NCBI GenBank assembly: GCA_008802785.1
Contig: VUYT01000051.1
Coordinates: forward strand, 1 to 64,000
Length of the DNA: 64,000 bases
Direction: 5' to 3'
From: Symmetrospora coprosmae
Taxonomy: Eukaryota; Basidiomycota; Cystobasidiomycetes; Symmetrosporaceae
A program made the translations under genes and the position numbers. This document shows positions 20,902-32,136 of this stretch, piece after piece; within the stretch, counting starts at the first letter, position 1, and every line of letters starts with the position of its first letter. Below the pieces are notes generated by a model. That model made no database searches and was not told the origin of the DNA. It saw nothing but the letters and a program-made list of their open reading frames with translations.

Positions 20902-23706
20902 ATGGAGGCAACCATGTACGAGAAGGACGGCAAAGGCCACACTGATGGCATGCAGAAGACCGTGTCGCGCACCCAGGTCATCGAGCACGCTTCCAGGCGG
21001 ATCGACCTCCACAATAATGTCGGGGCAAAGCTCAGGAACCCACTCGCAGGGGTGCCCCGCGAGGTCCTCATGGCCGACGTGGAGGCTTTCGTAGCGGAGA
21101 AGGGTCTTGAGAACCATCTCCCTGCATTCAAGAAGGGCGCTCTCCTAGCTCAACACCCAGTGAGTCATTGTCGTCCAGAGCTCTGTGGTCTTTCGGAGAT
21201 TGGAGCCGACCATTGCGATGTTACCCCACCCGAACCTGCCAGACCGGCTTTGAGAACATGTCCGAGCTCACACAAGAGGAAAAGACCTTCCTTGCCGGCG
21301 AGCGTGACCACCGCTGGCGCCACCCGCTCACTCTGTACCTCACCATCGCCCTGTGCTCTATTGGCGCAGCCGTGCAGGGATGGGATCAGACAGGCAGTAA
21401 CGGAGCCAACTTGTCATTCCCTACGGAGTGAGTGGCATACCACCAGAATGCGACTGACGGCCTGCATGCTAATCCTGTCCACGATGAACAGATTCGGCAT
21501 CGACGGCACAGGACGGGACTCTTGGCTTGTTGGAATCATCAATGTGAGCAAGACTGACTTTATGCTAGGTGATATGGTATCTGATGCAAACTTCGTCTAT
21601 TGCATCGTCTACGCAACCTGCAGGCCGCCCCATACATTGCATCGGCAGGACTCGGCTGCTGGCTTTCAGACCCATTGAACCGCTACTTTGGCCGACGCGG
21701 TACCATCTTCATCACTGCCCTCGTCCTCATCGCCACGCCCATTGCCTCCGGTTTCACGCACTCTTGGCAGACACTTTTCGTCGTCCGCCTGATTCTAGGA
21801 TTAGGTTTGTCCTTCTATCCCTTTCGATAGCAGGTCAATAGATCCTCTGAACCGTGCTTACATCGCTTCCGCTTATTATTCTTTTAGGCATGGGAGCAAA
21901 GGGCTCAACTGTCCCCATTCTTGCCGCTGAAAACTCGCCTGCATCGATTCGTGGTGCCTTGACCATGTCCTGGCAGGTGCGTCGGGCACGCCTATGATGA
22001 TAGCTAGCTAAGCGCATAGACTGACGCAGAGCTCCTCTATCTCTCTGTGTACAGCTCTGGACGGCTTTTGGGATCTTCCTAGGTGAGTCAATGAATACTG
22101 ACAGTCACCGGAGACCATCTATGATTAACAACGAGCTATCCTTAACAATAGGTTTTGCGGCGAACGGTTGGTCTGCCCTTTCATGCCTCGACAGAAGGTC
22201 TACAGATACCTTGAAATTTGCTTACATTGCCTTCCAATCATCCTTCTTAGTCGTCTGCCTCTCCTTCGGAGACACAGCATGGAGATACCAGCTCGGCTCG
22301 GCCTTCATTCCTGCTATTCCCCTCATGCTCATCTTCCTCGTTCCAGAATCTCCTCGGTGGGTGGTCGTTGGTGCTTTCCTCGGTTTGCGTAGCATGCGCG
22401 GCTGACAGCTCACCGACTTCCCCGCAGATGGCTCATGAAGAACAACAAGTATCCGAAGGCATTTCGAAGTTTGCTGCGCCTGCGCCATTCAGAGCTTCAG
22501 GCTGCACGCGACATGTACCTTGTCCACGTCCAGCTCGAGCTTGAGAAGTCCATCGTCCGAGCCGACTCATTCTTCAGACGCTTTGGAGAACTTTTCACCA
22601 TCCCGCGCGTGCGCAGGGCTACAATGGCTTCCGGAACAGTCATGCTGGCTCAGCAGATGTGCGGCATCAACATTATCGCTTTTTACTCGTCGACTGTCTT
22701 TGTCCAGGCAAATTACGTACGTCGGTGGGGCAGACATCGGGCTGCACGGATTCTGGCTGACCCCGCAGTTTCAACAGACCCAGAGGCAGGCGCTGTACGC
22801 CTCGCTAGGCTTCGGTGCAGTTAATTTCCTCTTTGCGTGAGTGTGGCCGTACCAGCACGTCCACCCATACCATCCTGAACCTCCTTTTGCGCTTCAGTTT
22901 CCCCGCGCTCATCACCATCGACACTTTCGGTCGACGATCACTCCTGCTCGCCACGTTCCCCAACAGTGAGTCCAGCCCATATCCGTCTTCCGCTTGGATC
23001 ATGAGCTGACACAGAGCTCTTGTTACTGCGCCTCAGTGGCTTGGACGCTTCTTGCCACCGGTCTCTGCTTCTTGATTCCGGAGTCTGCTGGAAAGGGCAG
23101 AATCGCAGGTAAGCTGCCCCCTTTGCTCCCGTCACGGCATTTAGGTCTGACCTCTCGTATCATTCTCATTCAGCCATCGCGCTCTTCATCTACCTCTTCG
23201 CCGCTTTCTACTCGGTCGGAGAGGGACCGGTTCCTTTTGCATACTCGGCCGAGGTGTTCCCGCTGTCGCACCGCGAGGTCGGCATGAGCTGGGCAGTCAC
23301 CGTCTGCCTCGGCTTCGCTGCTATCCTGTCCATCACCTTCCCGAGGATGCTCGAGGTCATGCGGCCGGTCGGAGCGTTCTGCTTCTACGCAGGGTGAGTC
23401 CCCTGCAGCTCGACGTTGACTTCTTCTGGCTGATGCGTGACGCCCTCTCCTAGTCTCAATGTCATCGCCCTGTGCCTCATCTTCCTCTTCATGCCCGAGA
23501 CCAAGCAGCTCTCGCTCGAGGCGCTCGATGACGTCTTCAGCGTCCCGACCAAGACGTTCATTCAGCACAATGTCAAGCACGAGATTCCGTACATCATTCA
23601 GCGCGGCCTGCTTTGCAACAAGAACGCACGCATGCAGCCGCTCCTGGTTAGCGACGATGGTTCGGAGTACGAGGTGGGGAGGATCGACAGTGAGGAGAAG
23701 GTCTAG
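20902..23706 (+). CDS. MFS sugar transporter 1
   Basis: Twelve-helix plasma-membrane transporter of the sugar porter family. Fourteen exons (20902-21159, 21243-21427, 21492-21543, 21624-21804, 21888-21976, 22055-22082, 22152-22166, 22251-22356, 22428-22716, 22769-22836, 22898-22965, 23037-23108, 23174-23393, 23454-23706) sum to 1884 bases (627 aa). Family marks are GYDQTG-like [35 protein letters not shown] (PESPRWL), [43 protein letters not shown] and [11 protein letters not shown] (PETK). Both ends are long and hydrophilic. One exon is only 15 nt. The closest relative in the window is the gene at 38882, similar throughout. Substrate is not decidable; hexose or polyol uptake is likely. Confidence 0.9.
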
Positions 23707-24163
23707 ATGGCGTATTGCCTCACACGCGAGGCCGCACACTACCCGATCTAACAGGGAGGAGCTCAGTTTGGAAAAGAAGCGGCTCGTGCGATGGTAATGA
23801 GATCAATCTGTACGGTATAGGACCAGTGGGGGGGGGACCTGCCCTGCCACGGCGACTTGATGCCATGATCAATATGTATCTTATCCGTTTACGTGGAACC
23901 AGTTGAGGATTGGTAGAGACGGCTTTGCAGACGGTCGGTATAGTGCAAGGATATGCGCTTCTTAAAACATACACAGCGAATGACGTTGCAGCAAGGAAGC
24001 AATCCGAGCAGGGAAGTAGAGATTTGTGCAGCGGGTACTAGATCGATGGCGCTCAGAAGATGCTCGATAGGCCACATGCCAAACATTTCGGGGGGGTCAA
24101 GAAACGAAGAAGGGTATCGGCGAAGGCGCTCAGCAGTCCCTTCGAAACAGCCACCCTACCATG
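23707..24163. other. Intergenic region between convergent genes
   Basis: 3' UTRs of MFS transporter 1 and of the minus-strand family B gene. A short G run (about 23828-23834) is the only notable composition. Confidence 0.4.
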
Positions 24164-24891
24164 CTAGGTACGCATGAGCGCAGGTGCTTCCTGTCTCGCC
24201 TCCCATTGGCACTCGATCTCTGCGGTGGTCTTTGTCCATGTTGCATCTGAAGTACCGGGGCATCCGCAGCCGGTCGGACAGTTCTCCCCGTACGGCATAG
24301 TGATGCTTGTGCAGTTTCCGGTAGAGCGGACATTCTCAGGTTGTCCGCCGTCGTACCTGAGAAAGCACGAAATGTCGCCGACCACCTTTTCATCGGCGGA
24401 TAAGGACAAGCCCCTCCAACCGACGTTTGACTCCACTGCGCCTATTCTTGCCACAAGGTCAGGGTTGGGCCTGATCGAGCAGCCCGAGAACTTGTCCGGA
24501 TACGAGTACACCTCAGCTGCTGGCTGTCCATTGTCCAGTGTCAGCCATTTGGAATTGATGGCCGTCTCGATCGGACAGTCGTCCTTTCCAGCCATCCAGA
24601 AGTACTTGTTCCATTGGTCTCCTTCCTTGACAACCAGCTTGACTGAGTACTGTTTGATATCGTGGGATGGTGACGGTAGTCAGCAGACGTTACTGCTTGG
24701 GACTGTTCCGGCGCCAGCGAGCCTCCCTCTGAAGCAAGAGCGCAGGCGAACGGGCACTATTATTGGGTTCTGACCTGTTCAGCTCGTCGTTCCAGAGAGC
24801 CATAACCATCCTTGTTCTGATGTGGCCACGCGGGCGACGCCGTGCCCATGCTAGCGAGTGAGGCGGCGGACAGGATGGCAGCGGCAAGCAT
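24164..24891 (-). CDS. Small secreted cysteine-rich protein, family B member 1
   Basis: Exons 24891-24775 and 24649-24164 sum to 603 bases (200 aa). The signal peptide is MLAAAILSAASLASMGTASP; the first exon ends at a dibasic site (SLERRAEQ), as in the two other members. The mature part aligns with the genes at 27881 and 29443: YSVKLVVKEGDQWNKYFWMA, CPIETAINSKWL, VYSYPDKFSGC, GWRGLSL, and eight cysteines ending ENCPTGCGCPG and EIECQW. It lacks the second intron found in the other two and has a 13-residue extra tail after the conserved Trp. A TATA-like CATATATGG near 25051 lies about 160 bases upstream. Secreted; function unknown. Confidence 0.75.
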
Positions 24892-25717
24892 GACTGTTGA
24901 TGTGCGGTGCTAAGTGAGAGATAGGACTCCTATTTGGCGATGTGTTGAAGTGATGGGAGCGGAGCAGAGCTGCGGAGGGCTGGATGGAAAGCACTGGTTT
25001 GCTGCTCTGGCCTGCAGCCCTTTCACAATGACAGCGCCGGGTCAGGGCAGCATATATGGAATGGGTCCGCTGCGCTGTGGGAAGAATTGGCAAGGAAGAA
25101 GGGGACACGCTCCAGGAGGGTTTCTGTCTGGACGGGGGGTCGTGTCGGACAGGAAGCGCTTGAAGGGAAGAGCGCGGATGGGGTGCGTCAGCTACACACA
25201 GGGTCAGAGGCGTCCGTCCGTGTCTGCTGCGAGGGGGGAGGCGGCTCGGCGTGTAGGCCATCGCGCAGTCGAGCGAAGAAGGAGAAGCTGCAAAGGAGGA
25301 GTAATGGATAGAAGGTGAGTCCGCCTGCCAGACCAAAGTGCATCAATCACATCTCGAGGCCATATTAGATGTGCCAGATCAGCGGGCGGGCGCGCTTGAG
25401 ACGGCTTTAGCTAGGAACCGGGCAGGACGTGCGAGGCCGATGCGCGACGTGCATGCCGCATCGGTTAAGCCTGCCTGCACACACGAGCATCTGCCATGAA
25501 GTTGACCGGACTCTCTGCCGTTCTGCCCGTGCGACCTCAACCCGCGAATCTCGATCACCTGCCAGCTGCTCCAGGGGGACGAGGGCAAGGGCAAGAGGAC
25601 ACCGACGATGGCTTCATCTCGCACAGACTGCACATTGCAATCAGGAGAGATAGCAGGGACGCAGCGCAGACAAGCGGATACAGCTGCTCTACACGCTCAC
25701 CTGCTCATCTAACCGAT
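24892..25717. other. Divergent promoter region of family B member 1 and fibrillarin
   Basis: Contains the TATA-like element for the minus-strand gene (about 25051-25059). The rest has short open frames with no recognised protein. The fibrillarin promoter should lie in the right half. Confidence 0.4.
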
Positions 25718-27049
25718 ATGGGATACGGTGAGCGAGCTTCAGCCGAGTTCGGCGGGCGTGCGAGGGTTCCGCGCCTCGAAAATTCGCTGATCCGACGACG
25801 TTACGCTCACTTGCGGGCCGCAAACAGAACCAAGGGGCGGACGAGGAGGCGGTCGAGGTGCACCAAGAGGCGGTCGCGGTGGATTCGGCGGCGGTGACAG
25901 GGGTGGGCGAGGAGGCGGTCGCGGAGGATCGCGAGGCGGTGAGTGGGCGAGGCAGCTGCTTCACGCCATCTCCACCATCCCGTCAGGGCGCAATGGAAGC
26001 TAACTTCATCGCTGGCACACAGGCTTTGGCGGTGACCGAGGAGGACGCGGCGGTGGTCGAGGCGCTCCTCGAGGCGGGCGAGGCGGTGACCGTGGTGGAC
26101 GAGGTGGTGGACGTGGAAGGGGAGCACCCCGTGGCGGACGAGGTGGAGCAGCTGGCGGCGCAAAGGGTGCGTAGCATTGCATCCCTCACTCTTCCTTCCT
26201 TCTCGCAATCAACACGGCATACTAATGCTGCGGTACTTGCTCGTGGGCAGGAGGAGCCGGCGCCAAGGTCGTCGTCGAGCCCCACCGACACGCTGGCGTT
26301 TTCGTAGCAAAGGGCAAGGAGCACCTCCTCGTCACACGCAACATTGTCCCTGGAGAGTCCGTCTATGGCGAAAAGAGGATCAGCATCGAGTCCGCAGCTG
26401 CGGACGGGTCCGAGACGAAGCAGAAGATCGAGTACCGCGTCTGGAACCCTTTCCGAAGCAAGCTCGCTGCCGGTATCCTCGGAGGTCTCGATGACATCCA
26501 CATTGCACCGGGCAAGAAGGTCCTCTACCTCGGTGCTGCCTCTGGAACGTCCGTGTCGCACGTTGCCGATATTGTCGGTCCGGTGAGTCTCGCCTTCACA
26601 ACACCATTCCGCAAGACGTTGCGCTAACATCTGCACCACGCCTGCAGGAAGGAGCCGTGTACGCTGTCGAGTTCTCTCACCGCTCAGGCCGTGATCTTAT
26701 CGGCATGGCGCGCAAGCGCACGAACGTCGTCCCCATCGTCGAGGACGCCCGGCACCCGATGAAATACCGCATGCTCGTCCCTATGGTCGACGTCATCTTC
26801 GCCGATGTCGCCCAGCCAGACCAGGCCCGTATCGTCGGGCTCAACGCACACCACTTCTTGAAAAACGATGGCAAGGTCGTCATCTCCATCAAGGCGTCGT
26901 GTATCGACTCGACCGCGCCCGCGGAGGTTGTCTTCGCCGCAGAGGTCAAGAAGTGCCAGTCAGAGATGATCAAGCCGCAGGAACAGCTCACATTGGAGCC
27001 ATACGAGAGGGACCACGCCATGCTTGTCGGCACGTACAAGCGGTCATGA
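25718..27049 (+). CDS. NOP1: Fibrillarin, C/D snoRNP 2'-O-methyltransferase
   Basis: Nucleolar methyltransferase that 2'-O-methylates pre-rRNA guided by C/D snoRNAs and also methylates histone H2A Gln in yeast and human. Exons 25718-25727 (10 nt), 25828-25938, 26023-26166, 26251-26582 and 26648-27049 sum to 999 bases (332 aa, normal for the family). The N-terminal 90 residues are a Gly/Arg-rich GAR domain ([19 protein letters not shown]) spread over three exons, all joined in phase 1. The methyltransferase part has [74 protein letters not shown] and [18 protein letters not shown], and ends [15 protein letters not shown]. Confidence 0.96.
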
Positions 27050-27880
27050 TTCTGGAAGAGAACATGACGTTGCCTGGTTCGAGAGATTCTTGCTGTCCTT
27101 CCTGTTGCTTTGTATGCTTCTTTGACCTCCCGTGTACTGTCTCGCAACGCTTTTCCGCTACGGTCCGAAGCGCTGGCTACTGACACGGCCTCAGCACAGC
27201 TGACGATTGACCGCTTCTCATCTCTCCGAACGCCAGCAGAGATCTCGTCCCGAGCCCGCCCAACCTGCCATGCTCCCACCTCGAGCTCTTTTCTATCATC
27301 ACTACGTCAAGCAAGTACGAAGGACTCGCAACAGCGACACTTCACCATCAGACTCCCTTTCACCCATTTCGACCCCGATGGCATGGCTTCGGCAGCTGCA
27401 ACGGGCTCGCAGCTTGGTATGCCATTGCGCGTGCGCCAACTGAGGCTCTTTACCATCTCGCCCTCGAACCGTCTGTGCATGGACGCACGGACTGCCCTCC
27501 CTAGCGCTCCATCCGTGGCATGACGCGCGTTCGCGTAGCGCCTCGGGTTCTATTCCCGGCAGCCATCTCTTACTGGTCACAAGAGCTCGGGGCTATGGGC
27601 TGCTTGCTATCTGTGTGCTGCGCACCCTGTCTGCTCTGGGTCGACCTGCTCTCCCTGCCGGTCCACCTCCAGCCTGCTGATGGCAACGGATCCCAGCTGA
27701 CTATCCATCAATCAGCGGGACATATAAGGCGGTGCATTGAAAGGGAGCAAGAGCAAAAGCCTCAGCTCCGCGAAAGAGGTGGAATCAGTGCGTCCGACGG
27801 CCCCTCTGCTCTGCTCTCCTCATTCTGCATCTACCACAGAAGCCTATTCCTCCTCCACAACAGCTATCGTAACATCAGTC
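27050..27880. other. Intergenic region upstream of family B member 2
   Basis: 3' UTR of fibrillarin and promoter of the secreted protein gene, with a TATA-like ACATATAAGG at about 27720-27729, some 155 bases before the start codon. No other gene supported. Confidence 0.45.
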
Positions 27881-28611
27881 ATGCTCGTCGCCGCCTTCGT
27901 CTCCACCGCATGCATTGCAAGCAGGGTGATCGCAGCTCCCGCACGAACTGCGAGCATCTCCATTGCGGGCCAAGCCCTCGTTAAGCGAGATGTGAGTCCT
28001 TGAGCACAGGCAGCGTTCAGCATAGCACCAGTATCGCAGACTTCCGATGGGTTCGCTGAGCTAGACATGCAACGCAGACCGACCATGAGGTCAAGCTCGT
28101 CCAGATGGGGCGCGTACCCGAGCGCGACGCTAACAATTACTTCAGCATGGCCGGGTCAGACATGACTAGGTGGGTTGTGAATCCTGGCATAGCTGCTGCA
28201 CACGCTTCTATCGGGCTTCGTACTAACGATTGCCCTTCTCCGAGCCATAGCACTCTAGCGTGCCCGACTAGGACAGATGTGCACGTCTCCCGGCTGCGCC
28301 CGGAAGACTTTAAGGGAGAGCTGCAGCTGTGGCCGTACCCGAAAGAATACAGCCAATGCTACTTCAAGCCTCACGAGAGCCTGCTTCAGGCCGCCAAGGG
28401 GCCTGACGGGGAGGATGGCTGGTACGGTCTGCCCAATGCCGAGATCGGGGGCGTCATCGGCTCCATCGAGTGCCAGAAGATTGGCGACCATGCCCGACAG
28501 GACCTCGTTGGCGGCGACTGCACCATACTCAAGAATGACAAGGTGGACTGTCCGGCTGGGTGCGATCAATGCGGCTCGTCACGACGCGCATTCATTGGCT
28601 GCAGGTGGTAA
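27881..28611 (+). CDS. Small secreted cysteine-rich protein, family B member 2
   Basis: Exons 27881-27991, 28078-28169 and 28251-28611 sum to 564 bases (187 aa). Signal peptide MLVAAFVSTACIASRVIAAP; the first exon ends LVKRD, a Kex2-type site at a phase 0 intron. The mature chain reads HEVKLVQMGRVPERDANNYF, SMAGSDMT, STLACPTRTDVH, GELQLWPYPKEYSQCYFKP, GSIECQKIGDHARQDL, VDCPAGCDQCGSSRRAFIGC and RW at the end: eight cysteines. It is nearly collinear with the gene at 29443 (same exon 1 length, same total length), so the two are tandem duplicates. Secreted protein of unknown function. Confidence 0.8.
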
Positions 28612-29442
28612 AGTGCGCTTCGCTACTCTCGCGTCTGAATGGTCATGCATCTAAGGGAGCCAGCTGGTCTGCGCTGTCGTCGTTCGAAAGCCATGCCTGC
28701 TGCCTTGCAGTAAACTCGACCATTTCTGATATTCTCTGCTCTGTTCTGCTGCCTGTCGCGGTGGGGTATGTGCACACGCCTGCCTACATTGACCTTACTC
28801 TTCGAGTCTCTAACTTTCAAGATCGCACACTCCGAGCGAGCCTGCTCGTCCGCGAGTGTGAGCACTGCGCCCTTATGCCCTTCCAAGGTGCGATCCCTAG
28901 CGCCCATCGGAGACATGCCGTGTCAGTGAATGTGCCTAAGACGGCATCGAGCAAGGACTTGCGGACCATATCTAGACACCGAACACGCACACATCGCAAC
29001 AGGAAGAACAGGATCGAGCACCCGGACTAAGCAGATTGTGCCTCTTGTACGACTCAACAGCGCACCTGATCCTGCAAAGTTGGCAGATCAGCCTGATGCT
29101 CTGTATCCTACTCTTCTCGCACCGTAGCTGGCGATGTTCACGCTCGTGCTGCTCAAACGTGAGCGGGATCTTCCCTTCACGCTTATTTCGGCTGGCCTGG
29201 CCTGCCTTGCCAATCCGCCCCCCTCATGAAAGGTAAGCAAAGCTAAGGAGCCCACCCGACCAGCTATATCACCTGACGGACACGCAACACGCTGCCACAA
29301 AGGGGCAAAGGGTGCAAAGCATCACCTCTGTGAAGGAGGTGTCCTTGTCAAGACGACCTCCCCTCTCTCTCTGCTCTGCTCCCTCTCCATTCCATCTGCC
29401 AACCTACATCCTCACACTAGCCCTTCTTATCGCACGTTGAAT
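28612..29442. other. Intergenic region between tandem family B genes
   Basis: 3' UTR of member 2 and promoter of member 3. A CT-rich tract (about 29361-29385) precedes the start of member 3. No gene recognised. Confidence 0.4.
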
Positions 29443-30200
29443 ATGCTCATCGCAGCCATCATCTCCACCGCTTACAAGGCCAGCACGGCGCTCGCAGCTC
29501 CTACTCGACATGCGAGCATTTCGATCAAGAGCAAGTCCATCGATAGGCGTGATGTGAGCGTAGATCCCCAGTCTACCACTGCTGGGCTGGCCGTGTGACC
29601 GACCAGTCCCAGTACTGAGCGTTCGGCTAACACCCTTGGAACGCGTGCGGACCGCACCACAGGCTAGCCACTCCATCAAGCTCGTCCAAATGGAAGGTCA
29701 GGACATCTGGGACCACTACTATAGCATGGCCGGGGAAGACACGAGCGAGTAGGCGCGAGCTTCAGCTCCCGCTCACAGAGAATGAGTGACCCGATACTCA
29801 TACACTGACTATATCGCTTTTCGCGAATCACAGCACACTCGCATGCCCGACCAAGACCGACGTTCACTCATCCTGGCTGCGTACCACCGACTTTCAGGGC
29901 GAATTGCAGTTGTGGCCATACCCGACCGAATACCTTCAATGCTACTTCAAGCCCGACGAGAAAGTCGTGCAGGACGCCATGAAGCCGGATGCCAGCAACG
30001 GCTGGTATAGGATGCCCTCTCGCCCCGCTGTGGGCTCCAAGATGGGCTCCATCGAATGCCAGAAGGTCGGCGACTACGCTCGAACGGACCTTGTCACGGG
30101 TGAATGCAAGGTGCTCGAAGACGAGGCGGTCGACTGCCCCGCCGACTGCGGGGAACTGATATGCTCTAGCCCGAAAGCGTACATCGGCTGCAGCTGGTAA
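29443..30200 (+). CDS. Small secreted cysteine-rich protein, family B member 3
   Basis: Exons 29443-29553, 29663-29748 and 29834-30200 sum to 564 bases (187 aa), the same length as member 2. Signal peptide MLIAAIISTAYKASTALAAP; exon 1 ends SIDRRD, dibasic at the phase 0 intron. The mature chain reads HSIKLVQMEGQDIWDHYYSM, DTLACPTKTDVHSSWLR, GELQLWPYPTEYLQCYFKP, GSIECQKVGDYARTDL, VDCPADCGELICSS and YIGCSW. All eight cysteines and both intron phases (0 and 2) match member 2. The tandem copy gives evidence for recent local duplication. Function unknown. Confidence 0.8.
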
Positions 30201-30455
30201 GGCTTCTGGGGCTTATGGCGAGCTATCACCCTGCCGTCAATCCAGCAGTCCCTGTTTCGCTCTCGCTAGCCACACATTAGTCCGAAGGGTCGCAGAGCTG
30301 GTCTCTGCTGCTCTGTATACCGGCACTGCTTGTCGAGGTGTAAAGTCAGTCGGTGCATACCGTCAGGATGCATGTTGCCCAATTTCCTTGCTGTGCATTG
30401 CATCTAGTACGTCTGAAAACATCTTGCAAACCATTGCCTCCAATCTGCCTCCAAC

Positions 30456-31578
30456 CTAGAAAAAGCTCCCGTTCGTCTTCCTGGCGACTCTGACGAAAGT
30501 CGCGAAGCTGACTGAGTTGCCAGCCCACCAGAGGAGGCTGCGGATGAATGACAGCTCCGCCGTCGTGATGTTCAAATAAGCGTAGGCGTATCCGATGCGG
30601 ATGAGCGAGTAAGCGAGGCAGATCCGGTTGATGAAGGCGTTGGGGAGGCCGGCCTGCTGAGCAGCGAGCTGTGGGTGCATCATAGGTTAGATACGCCAAT
30701 ACGGGCTTGATGGCACTACGTCTGTATGTCATAGTAGCACTCACGACCGCTGCGAAGAAGTACGGTAGGTTCTCGACGGCGCTGAGAGAGTCCCATGTAA
30801 GCACAGGCAATCAGTGATCGCCCCGCGTCTATCGGAGAGCATGCCCGCCGTAACCTACTTGTCGTGTGCGCCTTGCTGTCAGCGCAGACCGAGCCAAGCG
30901 CGAGCGGCAAGGTACGTCAGTCAGTCGGCAGCCTACACGAATGCGCCAGGCATCAGTTGAGTTTGATCGATGCCACTTACCCGCCTGTACAGCTTGTTGA
31001 GCTGCTCCTGAGTGATCTTGCCCTTTTCGACGGCGGCCTTGCCGTACTTGTCGAGGTCAAGTCGGGGCTGTGTACGGCATGCGTTCAGCTGGCTGCAGCA
31101 GAACCTCTGAGAGTCGAAGATGCTCGCATACTCACGCAAACGTTATGGTCGAGGCCTGAAGCGGATGCAGTCAGTCAGAACGTAGTCCAGACAGGCTGCC
31201 GAGGCGTGCGGGGCAATCCGCTCACCTAGCGACGTCTTGACGAAGCGAGTGGACAGCGCCGCATAGCTAAAGCCTGTAAATACAGCGGTCCAGCACAGCG
31301 TGGTCAGCCTGCGCGGTCGTGGTGGCCCTTCTCGGTATATATCCGGCAATGGCGACGGACCGAAGAGGCCGATGGCGAAGTGAGGGAAGAGGTTGGGCGC
31401 GGTGGCCGAGGTGAAGTAGGAAGTCCTGCAAGTACGTCGTTAGTGCGTGATATGGTATCGGACGGATTTGCAGGTCAGATTGCGGGGCGTTCGAAAGTGT
31501 CAGTATTATAGCCGGTCTCCTTGAGCTTGCCGTCTCTCTTGCTCCGCACAACCACGTCGAGGGAGCGTCGCCTCACAT
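30456..31578 (-). CDS. MAPEG-family membrane protein with split start codon and two microexons
   Basis: Membrane-associated eicosanoid/glutathione-metabolism family, about four helices. Coding pieces: AT at 31578-31577, then 31425-31226 (starting with the G of ATG), 31155-31136 (20 nt), 31067-30981, 30875-30859 (17 nt), 30781-30745 and 30668-30456. The total of 576 bases gives 191 aa. Protein blocks are MTSYFTSATAPNLFPHFAIG, LCWTAVFTGFSYAALSTRFV (helix 1), GLDHNVCPRLDLDKYGKAAV, QGAHDNAVENLPYFFAAV (the MAPEG N..EN.P.F motif, partly from the 17-nt exon), INRICLAYSLIRIGYAYAYL and RSLLWWAGNSVSF. Upstream in frame of the second piece there is a stop and no ATG, so the start must come by splicing. 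Substrate unknown; glutathione-linked detoxification is possible. Confidence 0.75.
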
Positions 31579-32136
31579 GATGCAACGAGCACACAGTCAG
31601 AGAGCGAAGTGGACGAGATGCCGTGGCTACGCGTAAGGTGCTGATGCTAATGCCGAGTGTGCTGCTGATGTGCCGTCGAAACAAAGGAGTTGAGAAGCAA
31701 AGGCCGCTTTCAACAAAAGCTCCGTCCGCCCAGAGGGAGAACTGTGGCGGCGGGGCGACAGGCGACGACTGAACAGGACGAGGACAAAGGGCAGCCAACA
31801 ATGATGGGAAGGGCAGATGGAAAGAGGAAGCACGTCGACATAGCAGAGAGCCGCTGTATCTATGGCTGCCTGCGATACTTCTGCTCTTGCTATCGTCGTC
31901 GTCGTCGTCGTCGTCGTCTTCGCTGATCCCTTGGACGCCTACAGCGGTAAGTCGCGAGGATGACAGCCGCCGCTGCCGTGCTCTGATTGCGCACGGAGAA
32001 TCAGGATGGGGCAGGCAGGCGCGAGATCCTCCATCAACAGGAGACGGAATTGGCTGACTTCCTCGGTCATTCGCTTCGCTTGCCTGCTCGCTTCCATTCC
32101 ATCCATGCAGGTCTCTTGGTTATCTGATTCCTGAAC
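31579..32136. other. Divergent promoter region of MAPEG gene and ABC transporter
   Basis: Contains a TCG trinucleotide run (about 31893-31917). No gene recognised. Confidence 0.4.
31893..31917 (+). repeat. TCG trinucleotide repeat between MAPEG and ABC transporter genes
   Basis: About eight TCG units in a non-coding interval. Confidence 0.75.

Noticed and set aside
25828-26166. Gly/Arg codon repeats as a tandem DNA repeat
   Set aside because: They are the GAR domain of fibrillarin, expected for the family.
27540-27565. T-arm-like GGGTTCTATTCCCGGC suggesting a tRNA
   Set aside because: The B-box is imperfect, and no A-box or acceptor-stem pairing was found upstream.
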